A DNA stretch of 64,000 nt. It comes from Ostrinia nubilalis. Its lineage: Eukaryota > Arthropoda > Insecta > Lepidoptera > Crambidae. The notes under the pieces were generated by a model. That model was not told where the DNA came from, searched no databases, and worked only from the letters and a program-made list of their open reading frames with translations. This document shows, piece by piece, positions 1 through 15,000 of the stretch (within the stretch, counting starts at the first letter, position 1; each line of letters starts with the position of its first letter). A program made the translations under genes and the position numbers. The stretch covers positions 4,340,001 through 4,404,000 of the forward strand of contig NC_087104.1 of NCBI RefSeq assembly GCF_963855985.1. The letters are read 5' to 3'.

Positions 1-3000
1 ATTAAAGATGAGCTTATAGAAAACAAAAGAAAAAGACCATGTAAAAAATCGGAAGGGTCACCCACTAAAGGTGCAAAAAAAGGAAGCATAAAATCTGTTC
101 AAGAAATAACATCAAATGCCGTCCCAGACAATGTGGTACCAAAACCTGAGAGTGGAATGGATGATGACATTGAAGTTTGCTTAAAGCCATCAATCATCAA
201 AACTAATGATGATAAGAAAAATAAAGACATAGAAAGCTTTTTGGCCAAGAAAATTCAAGGCACAGACATACAAATAAAAAAGAAATCGACAGTACAGCCT
301 TTTGAAATTCCTGTAATAGATCCAAATGAAAGAAAAAAGACTACAGAAAACTTCACTCAAACGAAAAAAGTTGCTACTACATCGGCTAGTGTTCAGACTG
401 CAGTAGTGTATGATATACCCATGAAAGAAAATGTAACACTGACAACTAAACAGTCGGAAAAAGCTTGTGAATTCTTGAACAGTATTGTCAAAACTACTGC
501 TGAATTAGGTGAATTGATGACTCAGAAATCAGAAGACTTTATAAAAAAGAAAATAAACACAAGTCATGTTACTGACACATTCAAAATGGACTATTGTGTT
601 AGAAAATCATTTCTTTTGTTCAAGTTAGCAAAGCATAATTTAATGCAAATGGAAGACGATTTAGCAAAACAATATGATGATTTCCTGAATGCACATAACT
701 TACAGAAGCATAGGGAACAACCTAAAGTTCTGACTGCAGCTCCTAAAGAAGGTAGTGATAGTGATTGTGAAATTATCGAGACACCAGTGGTTCAGAAACC
801 ACAAAAGAAAAAGGCAGCTCCTGCATTCAACCCAAAAACAGTGTTTCTTAATAAAGAATTATCCATCAAAATTGCGAAAAAAACCCCTGCTAAAGATACA
901 AAACCTGACACTAAACAAATTAATATCAAAGGCCGGCATACAGTATGGATAAATGATTCGATTATGGTAAAAAAAGTTAAACCTACGCAGTCTTTTTTAG
1001 CCCAGGACAGCCGAAATAAAAAACCACCTGATTATGTTACAATTGAGATGGTAAATAGCTTTTTCAAGCAATATTTTCGTGAGCAAGCTATAGCTGCATG
1101 TGCTCCTTATGTATCGCCTCAATGGCTGACACAAAGCCAAGAAAGTATATGTTGTTATTTTTCTACCAATGCTGATGATATTTCAGCAACTACTGGAATA
1201 CCCAATGCTAGTGGACATTGCATCACTGAGAGTAATTCTTCTGAATCAAACAGTGTCATATGTGACAGCACCACGGAAAGTCATGAAAAGTTTAGTCCCA
1301 AGAGTTTGTTCACTCTTTGCACTCAAGTTTTACAAAGCCATCTTCATAATGCCAAGTCCAGTGTCAATAAAACAAGTGTCTTGGAATCTCCAACTTCCAA
1401 AATATCTGAATTTAATCCTCATACTTTATATGGATTGTGTATCAATATTATTAATATTGCTAATGTCGCACGAGAAGAAAATTCTAAAGATCTAATTGAC
1501 GAACAAAGTATTTATGAAGCTGAAAGTGCATCAATGTCATTAGACAAAGCTATTGATTACGAATATGCCGATTGTGAATCATCATCATCTTTGTTAGATA
1601 AAGGTGAATTTGAAGAGGCCGATTGGGAGTACCCTCTTACCCCAAATGTAACCGTATTAGATCAAGATGAGAGTTACAAACTTACTGAATCAGTACCAAA
1701 ATTAAAGACATTATGTCACCAACAAATATTAAAACAGATGTTTTCTGATAGTTTTACTGTTAAAGAGAAAATACCTGCTTGCACAAAAATTTCTGATTGT
1801 GGTAAATATTCATTCAATCTAAACAATGAGGATAAACTTCAAACAATTATATTAGATGAGCAATATTTGAAGTTTGAGTATAAAAATGGTGTCAAGTCAC
1901 TATTTTCCATATGCTTTGATTTGCTCCGGTCACATATGAGTTCAGATGATAAACTATCTAAACAAATTGCACAAGCTACTGCTAAAAAAGCGATGTTTAT
2001 GCCAAGATCTTTAAAATGTCTCACATTTAAGTGTATTGTTGATTTAATATACAACAATAAAGCTAGCCAAGTTATGAAAGGTATAATATTACCTAACAAG
2101 GTGAAAACATTATCTGATCTCTGTTTTGACATAGTCACAAAAGTTTTTTCTGGTAATACTAATGAGGAGCTCAATCATAAAGGTCTGACCATAAATTCAA
2201 TCAACACACTCACAGAAGAAGCTTTTCATAACATTGATGAGTCAGAATTGGCAGAGGATTATTATGAGGATGATAACAGTAACTTTTATGATGATGAAAC
2301 AGAAAGTGAATTTACAAACAATTTGGAAAATGAATCCAATGTTGATAATAAATGGCTATCGCAAGTCCAAATGAAAGTGTTGAGATCTTGTTATACTCCT
2401 GTTCTGCCACCAGAGACAGATAGTAATGCACAAGAAGAACAACTCTCAAATGATTTAGTCGAAGCTCAACCCCTCGTAACTCGGATTAAAACGGAGCCAT
2501 TGGATGAATTTCAAGATCACATAGATACTTCAGTTGTTGTCAAATCTGAACCTTTGGGGCATAGTCCAGATGAAATGACTATAATACCAGAAAACGTGGT
2601 TACCAAAACTGAATATTTAGATGCTCCTAATACTTCACCTCGTACATCGCGTGTTCCGCAAAGACAAAATAGCAATAGTTATGATGTTGATACATTTGAA
2701 GCTTTCGTGTCTTCGAATAAAATGATGCATAGCCTTAATGAAACATACTCAAATGACGAAGGCGAAATATACAGTCAGAGTGCTTCAAGAATTCGTAGAC
2801 AATTTGAGCCTGATGACCTGTCTGAAAATGATATGGGTATGAGCTTATTAGTCCCCCAAACCTTCGAGCCATTGCACATCGAAAATAATGCAAAAAACTG
2901 CCTTATGGAAAGCAGTTCAGATGAGAGTACTAATAGTAAAAAAGTAACTGGAAAAAAGAAACCAGAAAAACGATCTCGTACTAGACCTAAAAAGAATGAT

Positions 3001-6000
3001 AATAAACCTGGACCAAATAAGGGACCAATTATTGTACCACCGAAAGAGAAGGCTCAACCTACAAATGAAATAGCAATCCTAACTCGAAGAATGCGTGACA
3101 AGATTAGACAAGAAGAGAAAAAAGTTGTTTCATCTGAGTCTGAAAATGAGAATGAAAACATACTATCGATAAAAGACAAAATAAAGCAAAAAGAAGAAAA
3201 AAATAAATCCAAGCACTCCAAAACTACTGAGAAAGTAAAAGATGTTCCGACTCCTGATGAAAGTCAGAATACAAAAACTAATGATGAAATACAGTGCAGT
3301 AATGTTGATTCAACAGAACAAATAAGTGAAGTAAGAAATGCAAGTCCCAGTATTAGTAATTTCTCTGGATTCAGTGCAGTAGATCAAAACGAAATATCAT
3401 CATACCATAAGTATGTAAAATATGTGTATGATCAAATTTTACCCAAAGTGGATCAAACAGAATCACAGACGAATCAAGGTGAACCTATAATAAATCCTGA
3501 AGAACCAGTCGAGTTGTTGGAATGTGAACCCACAATGCCTTTCTTCTCAGAGCCGCCGCCAGGTTTAAAACGACGACCAGGCCCGAAAACCAAGACGCAA
3601 AACATAACATCCGGTAAAGAAATCCTACAAAAAGACGCCAAAGAAATTAAACCCAATGACGACAAATGCATAGAGCGTCATGGATGGAAGTGTTACCCGC
3701 TAGACAGTAGTGATACGAAGTTATATCAAAATGCACAAATAGTTTTGGAAAAACTGCCAGAATCCTTTGTGCAAACCTACTTCACGTATCAAGATATAGC
3801 TTCCAAGAACGAAGAGGATGATGAAGTCGACAGGTAATCTATAATTCTATATATATAAAAATGAAACCCGTTTTTCGTTGTCACGACATAACATGAAAAC
3901 GGCTTGACCGATTTGGCTGATTTTTTTTTTGTAGTTTTCTAATACTCTGTACAAGGTTTTTACGGAAAAAAATATAAAGAAAATCTCTACGCTAAGGCGG
4001 TACGAAGTTCGCCGGGTCAGCTAGTTATTAATAAATTGAAACTTGCAAAATAATTTGATTTCATATAACAGTTCATACACATTTTCAATTCTTGTGGTTT
4101 CTAGGTTGATCAATCTACAGACCCTAAACAGGCTAAGTACTAAGGAAGGTAAACTCAGTAAAGGGAAATCGAAGGGTAAAATTCTTGACAAGAGTTCGGA
4201 GCCAGGCTGCAGTAGTAACCTTGATTCAGGGATGATGTCGCCCACATTTTCTGACGCCGCAGATGAATTGACGCCTTCGGAGGACGAAGGTGATCGTGTA
4301 GATGACGAAGTTCCTTCGGTAAGTTTTAGTTTATGTAAAGTATACATTTTCCATAATGTGTACCTTAAAATGTGTATTTATTTAATATTGCTATTTTCAG
4401 GTCTCCAAACCGACATCAGATAATCATTTGGCGAAAAGTTCACTCATGGATGATGAAGATAGTGATGGAAATGAATCTGGTATACCCAAAATTAAAGGCG
4501 AACCGTTGGATGAGCATGATAACCTTGAAAGGTCTAAATCTAAAAAGTCAAAGTCTAAAACCAAGGCAGGTGAAGAAGTCCCAACTGGTCCTGTGATGCT
4601 GACAGCAGATAAAATGATGAATAAAGAACTGAATCTCTTGCATGCTCCTATTAATTTGGACAACAATGTTGAGCCTGCACCTTCTAAAAGTCGCCCTTCC
4701 AGGAATAAACAGGTAATAATGTGACTTTTTTTCTTTTGTTTTTTTTTTTATATTAAAATCTGTAATATACAAAACTAATATAATATCATTTTTTATATTA
4801 GAAAAGCTCCAGCAAAACAAGTTCAAAAGAACATAATAAAGATGACGATGAATCGTCTTCTGAAGAAGAAAAACACCAATGGTTTACCATCAAGGAAAAG
4901 CTGCTCAAGAGGATGGTGAAGAAAAGTGATACTACTCGGTAAGTTTTTGTAACTATCAATAACAGTTCTTTTACTGCCCAAATATAAGTCAAAGTTTCGT
5001 GTTGTCTCAATCACAGTTCCTATGTATTATTATTTTTATGAATTTATAGTAATAAAATATAATTCAGCATGTCAAATATGGTCACAGTTAATACGAGTAT
5101 TTTAGATTGAGTCCATAAATGTGCACACGGCCACAGTGTTAACTATCCATTTCCGTTTTTTCTCTCATCAAATGGTGATTCTTTGCGATAGAACGAGACG
5201 ACATGACCGGCAATGGGCAGTAAACACTGTTGCCGATATTGCATCATAGTAATTAATAATGTCATTTTAAGTCCTAAAATGATTAAATGAGTCGTCTAGT
5301 TTCAAAACCCGCTAAAACGCTCCTGCAACTAATTTCTGTTTATATCTCTAAATGATGCTACTGCAATTTTCTCATCATACTGTTCAATCATTTTCGATCA
5401 AAATACACTAAAAGACTACTAAACTAGCACTTAAAATTAGGTTTGTGTTACAAACTCCGCTAAAACGCCGTCCGTTTCTTTCAAAACCCTCTAAAAGTTG
5501 ATTGACCAATGGTAGCACGGTATTTTGGTCACGTGACTGCGAAATCAGTATGGAGATTTTTTTATAACGTGGTTGCTTCATAATTTGCTCTTATCAAATC
5601 CCGCTAAAATACAACATGTCCGTTTCAAATCCCATTAAAACCGAATGTTCGTAACAAAATACGCCAAAATGAAAATAGTTTTCATTATAATTCAAATTAT
5701 ATTTAATTTAAAGATAAATAGCAATTACTGTTAGTATTGCCAGATGACAATAATAATTCGTATCATATTTTTTTTTGCCTAAGGCCAAAGCTATATGGAT
5801 AAGCGGTTTTTTTCAATTTCTCGAAATCTTATCAAAATCGTTTTAGCGGGATTTTAAACTAGACGCCTCAAATATGCCCCTTTTAGTTTACAGCGTTGTA
5901 GTCAAACTTGTGCTTATTCTATTCTGCCTCGCATTAAAATAAATATTCACTTCATGGCTAGGATTTTTGCGGATGAGGGGGAATATATGTAAAGGGAAGC

Positions 6001-9000
6001 CTAAAAGATCCCAATGGGTCGACGTGCACTGCGCCCATGCGCGGTCATAGATAAGATAAATTAAATATTGTTTTTATTTCCAGAGAAGACGACGCGAAAC
6101 GCGCGAAGCTGGTAAGCGAGTTCATCACGCGCCGCGGAGACAGTTCCGAAGCGTACATCAAGAGGCGCGGCGGCCGCGGCCGGCGCGTTTCCAAGAAGAA
6201 GATGCTGGAGCGACAGAAACAGTTGAAGTACGTCACCTTTTACTTATTTATACTACTTATGTTTATAATGATCAAACGAACTTCCCAAGTGAAGTTCTTT
6301 TGATCATTATTATGCATAACAATAACATAAGGCAGGTATTTGACCACAATCGCACCTGATGTTAAGTGGGATGCAGTCTAGGATGCGACATATCTGCCCT
6401 GTAAGTGCCTATTCACTCTCGCCTTGAAAAGACCCGATGTGAAAACGCGATTCGCTTCATCCGAAGTTTATTTTAAAATTACAACATAGTTATTTGTAAA
6501 ATGTAAACTGTCATCTTTTTGTGCATTACTTACAAAACAACTTATATTTCAGAGTGCTAACGCGAGAGCTGTTTGGGGATCCGTCGAACGATGCGTCCCT
6601 TCATCCCAAGCGGCAACAAGCCGCTTATTTCAAAGGCAGGCGGAATATCAGAAAAGTATGTCAAACTTATACGAAACAGTGTCACTATAATTAGTTAATA
6701 ATGATTCAGAATATGTGCAATAGTTCCGTATCTGTTATTTTTCAGGTTATTGACAAGAAATCTCTAGCAAGAAGTACTGTTGTGGCTAACATGGAAGAAT
6801 TCGAACGCAAACGCAGAATAAACATCAGGCAAAACAAATTGGTAAGTTCATTATCCCATGTATTACTATACACTTATTTTGTGACGTTTCTGATTCTTAA
6901 GTGACCAAGTCAAGTCTAGGTCAATGAGGGCTTTTGTTTTAGCTCTCACCCTTGGCCCTACTGTAGGTCACTGTCACTTGTTAGTGGCGAAAACAGTGAT
7001 ACCAACTGCGAGCGAGTCCTACCGCTTCAGCGCTCACTGCGAGCAACAGTGAGCGCTGAAGCGGTAGGACTATCGCATTTGCCTTCACCAGGATGGCGCC
7101 ACTGTAAAGTATGGTCAATCGTCAGTGATGCCAACCGTTACTTATAAAAACGATAGCCCTCATTATAGTTCTTGCAACTCACGAAGGCACTTGAACTCTA
7201 CTTGTGTGTGTAGGTACCTGTACGTGTGCGTGTTCATGCACATAACGATAGTGTAATGTCTACCAAAACTTTTGAAAAACGAACAGTAGCGAGCTACCAC
7301 ACAATATGTAAAGCTCACTCGCCTTCGGGAATTGCCACAACTATACCACAATACGCTGATGAAATGGTACGTCATTCTTATTTCGCATAAAATCAGGCTG
7401 ATTTGAGTGACAATTTCAGAGGGACATCATGCAATGCGAGGACGGCGTGAACGTGCTCGTCATAAACGACGAGGTGTGTCTCGAGTACGACTTCGAGGCC
7501 AACCGCCCTGTCGTCACCATACATCCGTTCTTCACCAAGGTCATGAAGGCGCATCAGGTAAACTAATTAATGAGGTTCTAAAGTTTGTTAAGTCAATAAA
7601 AATGGTTGCAACTATTATTTCTACTAACCAAAACATTTTTGCTTCACCTCTCTTTCCTTTAAAAAACGAAAAAACAAAGTTTTAAAATCATGTAAAAAGT
7701 TTATTGAGAAATCTTTCATATCCCTGTGTCATGTTGCTGAACCTGAGAATATGAGCAGCGCAGTATGACGCGGAAGCGTGAGACGGGTTTTCCACACGTG
7801 ATGGTACGCAGCACGTTACATAAAGCGAGGCTACGCTACATAAAGCGATGGGATTCTACATAATGCGAGGCGACGCTGTGCGACTATTATAAAATGACTA
7901 TAATTATGATATCTTCCGGTTTGTCGTTTACCTAGTGTGGCGGGTAATAGGCGGGCAAACGCGGCGGGTGTCTTAATTTTCATAATTCCATTTAATTAAT
8001 GACTAGCTTTCCGCCCGCGGCTTCGCCCGCGTGGAATTTTGTCTGTCACAGAAAAACTTTATCGCGCGCGTCCCTGTTTCAAAACCGGGATAAAAACTAT
8101 CCTATGTCCTTTCCCGGGACTCAAACTATGTCCCTGCTAAATTTCATTAAAATTGGTTCAGTGGTTTAGGCGTGAAAGAGAGACAGACAGACAGACAGTT
8201 ACTTTCGCATTTATAATATTAGTATAGATGAATAGGTTTTTGGGTCCATGTGCGTCCACGTGCACTGTGAGACCCCATAGTAATGTTTGTGAATACGGGT
8301 GTAAGGCGGTTATCACACAGCGCCGCGGTCCGCGTGATTTCATATAAAACATCCCGCGCGCGGACGCGTTGTCAGGGTGTTGTGCCGCGCGTGTTTTCTA
8401 TACAAACTGAGGTACTTGCATACAATGATTAAATCAGTCGTACGGCGTACCGCAGCGGAGCGCGGCGCAGTGTGATAATTGCCTCGATGATTAAATGTTT
8501 CCAGTACGAGGGCGTGAAGTTCATGTGGGACGCGTGCTTCGAGAGCCTGGAGGCGATCGCGGCGGGCTCGGCGGGCGGCGGCTGCATCCTGGCGCACTGC
8601 ATGGGGCTCGGCAAGACGCTGCAGGTGCTGGCGCTGCTGCACACGGTGCGTATCCTCTAATGGTGGCCATACACGTTAGGGTTTGCATGATGGTTTTGAC
8701 CGTACATGCTTAACCGACATGCAAACCCTAGCGTGTATGTTATAAAACTGTACAATTATTGGTGCGTGTACATGCAACCTAACGAATATCAAAAAAGATA
8801 TTTTTGCCGCTCGGTTATGTTTGCGCACACGCATAACCGAGCGTGGGTGCGCCCGCTCATGCTTGAATGCACAGTTTTCTCTCAGTCTCCTATAGTCAGT
8901 GACAGTGAATGGTGGTGAATACTAAGACACTCATGTGTTCTCCCTGTTGCAAGAAATCTTAATGTTACTGCTAGGTTTGGGCTATGCGTTGATAGATCAC

Positions 9001-12000
9001 TATGTCAGTCAGTCAGTCACCTTTGAGTTAAATAAATTTAGATTGCACATGTAAACCCTAACGTGTATGTGCTATAGATAACTCGGTTATACCTGTCGGT
9101 TAAGCATGTACGGTCGTAACCATCTTGCAAACCCTATGTAGCCTTAGGCCCAGAACAGACGGTGAAACGCAACTGCAACGAAACTGCAACTTTGTGATGA
9201 TTCTGATGAATGAAACTGAAAGTTTCAAACTGGTCGCGTCATGTGTGGTCTCTCAACGGACGCCATGGCAGAAACTTAGATGCAACTCAAAAGTAACTAG
9301 CAGTTGCAGTTTCGTTGCAGTTGCGTTTCACCGTCTGTTCTGGGCCTCAGGGGCGCTGTACAATCCGTCATACATTTAAAGTAACTTTTACGCAGTCGAC
9401 ATCGAATGCGTTTGACGTAAACTCGCACTACGCCCACTGGAAACACAAGATGATGTATTATTGACTCATGAGGTTGTTACCACTGCTATCTTTGCATTGG
9501 GTTAAGTGCAAACTTATTCATAGCTCATTTAATTCATAATCTGCAATAACCTATTATTGCAGATACGTACCTATACTGCAGATAATTCAGGCACTGCCGG
9601 AACATTTGAAGTACAATATAAAAACTATTTTCTCGCGCAGTTCACTAGGTGATAAGGTCTACTGTCTACGCATCGTCGTGTCACAAGACACGTATTTTGT
9701 CGTTATGCTTGGTGTACCAACGATTGATTGCAGCTTACAATACAAAACTATGAAACACTGTCGTCAGCAGCGAAACAGCGACGCGAGCTCTGGGGGCGTT
9801 TACGTCAAACGCATTCGATGTAGACTGCGTAAAAAAGTAACATTAAATGTATGACGGATTGTACAGCGCCCCTAGCGGAAACTTTCAAGAAGCAAAATCA
9901 TATATTTTTATAACGCTCGCTATTGACGACGTTCGATGTAAACTCACTAAGCCCTTTGATGAACACGCGTCTATGAAGCGAAGCGACGCTACGTGGACAA
10001 TTTAGGCCTAACTAACCGTTCCGTGTTCGCCGTTTTAAGTTTATGCCAACCTGTACCTTATTCCAACTGATTAAAGTGAACTTCTCATAACTTAATACCG
10101 TCCCCAGGTACTGACGCACCCACGCGTGGGCATGCAGCGCGTGCTAGTTTGCTGCCCACTGTCCACCGTGCTCAACTGGGTGGACGAGATACACAAGTGG
10201 ATCGGGCCCGTCACCAACCAGATCAAGGTAAAAAACTCATGTTTTAACTCGTGTGGGCATTGTGGTTAGTTGACACCATTCACTTATTTCAAAGATCAAC
10301 TCTAACTCTAACAAAAAATTTTTATTATAGTCCTGTAGGGTTGAAAACACAAATTTCTGAATCAAGTTTGCAGTTTTGAGTAAGCGTACTTCTGGCGTCA
10401 TTGTATCCAAAATTGCTGTAAAAAAACTGCAAAATTTAGACATACATATTATTATAAATTAAAGTAGGTATGTTAATTAATTGATGGTGTCAACTAACCA
10501 AGACTGCCCATAATAAAGCCGGCTGATATAACACAAAATTGCTTTAACATTCATTCATTCCTTAAATAACCATTTTCATATTATTTTCCAAGCCAGCGAA
10601 ATTGCGGAGGAAACTTCAGGTACTTACTAATAAAACACCATTTTTGGCACGACAAAATGTAATTTGCCTGCAAAACTGTCATTTGCTGATTGCATGCCTT
10701 TTTGCGCTTCTATGTGCTTTAGCGATAATTTACTGCTGGAGATTTTGTTTTGAATTTAAGTTTGTGAGGACGTGGGGAGGGCTACAGTTTGAATCGTAAA
10801 AGCTTCATGCTACGGGCAAAATACGGCCGGTTCACACATTTACCCTAATCGTTTATTGTAATTTGTAATGTAAAATACTTTTTACATAAGCTTTACATAA
10901 TATTTTAATAATAGGTGTTTATGATTTATGATAAGTTGCAATAGAAATACAGAGTATCCTGTTATAACATCTAATCTAAATCCCAACTAATATTATAAAT
11001 GCGAAAGTAACTCTGTCTGTCTGTCTGTCTGTCTGTTACGCTTTCCCGCTTAAACCTCGCAACCGATTTTGATGAAATTTGGCATAGAGATAGTTTGAGT
11101 CCCGGGAAAGAACATAGGATAGTTTTTATCCCGGTTTTTGAAACAGGGACGCGCGCGATAAAGTTTTTCTGTGACAGACAAAATTCCACGCGGGCGAAGC
11201 CGCGGGCGGAAAGCTAGTCTAAAATAAAACAATAAAAATATTAACTCACCTGACGAGGGAGACATTGGAGCACCGATGTGCCGTGTCCGACGGTTAGACA
11301 GCGACAGAGCTGTTGACACACCGTATCCGCCTTTTATAGACTCGAGCAATCGAGCGAGGTGGGGGCACCACGTGGCTGGTTGCTTACGAATTTTGTACAC
11401 AGTGTCGATTATTGACTTTTAATTTGTAAAAATAATTAATTTAATTAAAATACGCATTTTAATACACTCCTACATATTTTTTAAATAGTCAGAAATTCAG
11501 TTTTAACTGAAAGAAAAGTAATTCGTTAGGATTTTTGTTAATCGTGGTTTTATTTTAGTTTGTAATTCCGCTGTTTGTATATAAATAATTGCGCCACGCG
11601 GCCATAGCATGTTTTTGTATGCGTAAAGAAACCGACAAAACATATCGCGTGGACCCGGTACTATTTTTCGTCTCTCATCCAGGTGTTCGAGTTATCGAAA
11701 CTGAAGAAAACCTCCAACCGCGCGTACCAATTAGAAGACTGGTATAACGGCGGCGGGATCTTCATCATTGGCTACGAGCTGTTCCGGAGTCTTACCACCT
11801 TGGACCCTTTCCTGGACGACGTGCGGCCCGCCATCGTCAACAAGATACGGACGGCTTTGTTAGACCCAGGTCAGTACTGTTGATATCTTAAAGATTGTGT
11901 GGAAATCTTTACGATTGTGTAGAAATCTGTTAAGACATTTCCTTACTGCTACTTTTATATTTGTATACCGTTTGACGTGATAGCAACCAATGTTATGTTT

Positions 12001-15000
12001 TATTTTTGCGAAATAGCCCCTATTCAAACTGCACAAAGCACACCATCTTATCACAGGTCCGGACATAATAATCTGCGACGAAAGCTACACACTCAAATAC
12101 GATTGCTTGTTACAGTTAGTTCCAAAATAACCCTTATTCAACCACAGACAAAACACTTGATCCGGACATAATAGTCAGCGACGAGGGCGACCTCCTCTAG
12201 AACGACTGCTCGATGCTGGCTTAGGCCATGAGCCGCGTGGTCGCCAAGCACCATATCCGTATATCGTTGGATGTGCTAGCAACCAATGTAATAAGTCTTG
12301 CGTAATAGCCTTTATTCACACTGCATAAAGCACACGCCCTTATCACAGGTCCGGACATAATAATCTGCGACGAGGGCCATCTCCTCAAGAACGACTGTTC
12401 GGTGCTGGCAGTGGCTATGAGCCGCGTGGTCACCAAGCGCCGCATCGTGCTAACTGGCACTCCCATGCAGAACAACCTTCGCGAATACTACTGCATGGTC
12501 AACTTCGTCAAGCCGAACTTATTGGGGACTTACTCGGAGTATTCTAATAGGTATGTGAACTTGTTCTATAGGAAATACATGTGATTCATGCGCTAACTAA
12601 AGGATCCTGGTTTGAAACTGAGAACAACGGGTCTAAAATGCGAAATTTATTCTATAATGCACGAGAAAATGCAAAAGTTTGCCTTTTTAAATCTTTATAG
12701 TAGATTTTGGTTCTTCCATCATAACTTTTTCAAATGATTTTGTTGTAGTATGTACAGCCGACTGTATTAATATGCGAGAAACATACAAATGTTGCTCTGA
12801 GAAACAAACAGTATAAACTTACACGTCTCAAAATGTTTCGTCTTAGATTCGAGAACCCAATCATGAACGGCCAGCACAGAGATTCCAGAGAAGAGGACAT
12901 CAAACTGATGAAAGCTCGTACTCACATCCTGCACAAAGTTCTCGAAGGCTGCCTCCAAAGGCAGGAGGCTTCGGTCCTCTACCCTTACTTGCCGAAGAAA
13001 CACGAGTACACAGTGTTCATATCTCTCACCAAATGCCAGTGGGATCTATACAAGCACTACCTGAAAAACTACAGCAATACGCAGAATAACAAGAGTATAC
13101 TCAAGGACTTTCATATACTGCAGAAGATATGGTCGCATCCTCAGGTGCTGCATAACTTCCAGAATAGGACGGGGGAGACTACGAGAAATAAAGTCAAAGG
13201 TATGCTTTTTCTTTACCATATTACGCTTGCATTTTGTTCTCCAGAACAAATAAAAAAGAAAAACATAAACAATAATGTAACCTCATGAAAAGTTGATTAA
13301 ACGACGTTAGCACTTCAAAACATAGTATCTATTGTACAGAAGAAAATGTCTTTTTAATTTTGACACATGAATTTTTATTTCAAACTTGCTCTATTGAATC
13401 AAATAAATGGTTCACGCTAGAAAAAATGATCAGCTGCAAAATAATCATTATCAAAAAATTGATGGGCCCTTTATTTGTTATTGTAGAAGAAAAATGCGAA
13501 GACGACCTGGCCAGCGAAGACTTACACGCGAGCGAGGACATAAAACCCCCGGATACAGAGATCTGGTGGCTGCAGTACCTAGAAGAAGGCGCCATGCTCG
13601 ACTCGCTGGCTAGCTCCAACAAGTTCGTGGCTGTGTTCCGCATCCTCGAAGAGAGTATCGCGCTGCAGGACAAAGTGTGAGTCTTGACTCTTCAGTTCGA
13701 TTAGGCTTGAATTCCTCCTACAAAGTTCCAAATAGAACTGTTAGGCTCCCTATTTATTTAAATATCCCCCGCTGCAGTACCAACTACAGACAGAATTCAT
13801 TCTTTTTGCGATCGGCATGTGAAGTGAACAAATTGGTTACCATTCCTGAACTCGATTTGTTTAACTCGAAACCAAATCTCTTTAGGGACACATTGGCTAA
13901 ATCTTGGTTCGACGGTTCATCAGCTGTTTAATGTAGGTATAGATCTTAATTTAAAAATAACTCTCTCATGTAAGCGAATTGGCTTTTGTTGTATAATTGT
14001 ATTGCTACACATATGCGAAAACATGTAAATGGTGTATAGTTTCTTAAGCAGTGGTTAATCTATTATTGTTTCACTGTATGTTTTCCAAACAAAATAAAAT
14101 AAAATAAAATAAAATATAAAATACATGCTACCCCATTAGATGTGACAGTTAATCCGAAATAGCTTTGTTCCGGCACTCTGTAAGAGTTAAGTACTTCACC
14201 CCGTGAATTGAATTTAAAATTAAATGTGCCAAAATGTAACTTCAGAGAACTTTTAATTAAAATAGTAAGGCACGGGTCTTAACGCGACATTTATTAATGA
14301 GTTACATTATGTACTCATGGCTTGTCGTTTCGGCTGCGATGCCGATGAAAAATTTCAGAGAACTTTGTTGGTCACGTGTTTCAGTTTCGCGCACGCGTGT
14401 AATTTTAAAAGTACACGTGTGTTTCATTAACCATAAATGTCTGATCGCTCGAAATATACGACCGACAACAACGCAGGGGGAGTTAAGTCCCAATTATTGA
14501 CAGCTTTACGCGGGCGAGTGTGACCCGACGCGTGGCTGTCAAATTTCCTGGAATCGTAACGTAACGGTCACGCGTTTTCTGTTAAAAATATTTGCATTTA
14601 ATGTACCTATGTTCCATCAGCTGGTCGCTTGAACTATACGAGCCAATTAAAGTGTCAAATTCGCCGTTACTCATAGTTATTACTTTTCACAGGCTGATAT
14701 TCTCGACGTCGCTGTTCACAATGGATGTACTCGAGTATTTCCTGAAGAAGATCAACAAGTGGAGCCTCGGGCAGGAGTACTACCGGCTGGACGGCTCCGT
14801 GCCGGCCGAGGTGCGCCAGAAGTGGTGTCGCGAGTTCAACGCCGAGCACAACCATAAGACCAAGTGAGTCAGGGTCATTTGATGTCGTAAACGTCACTAT
14901 AAGGGCCTCCACTAAAACTCAACGTGGGCTCCCGGACGCCTGTCTATATCAAAAATTGTATAAGTAGCGTAGTGTGGCGCACATGGTGTGACGTTTCCAC

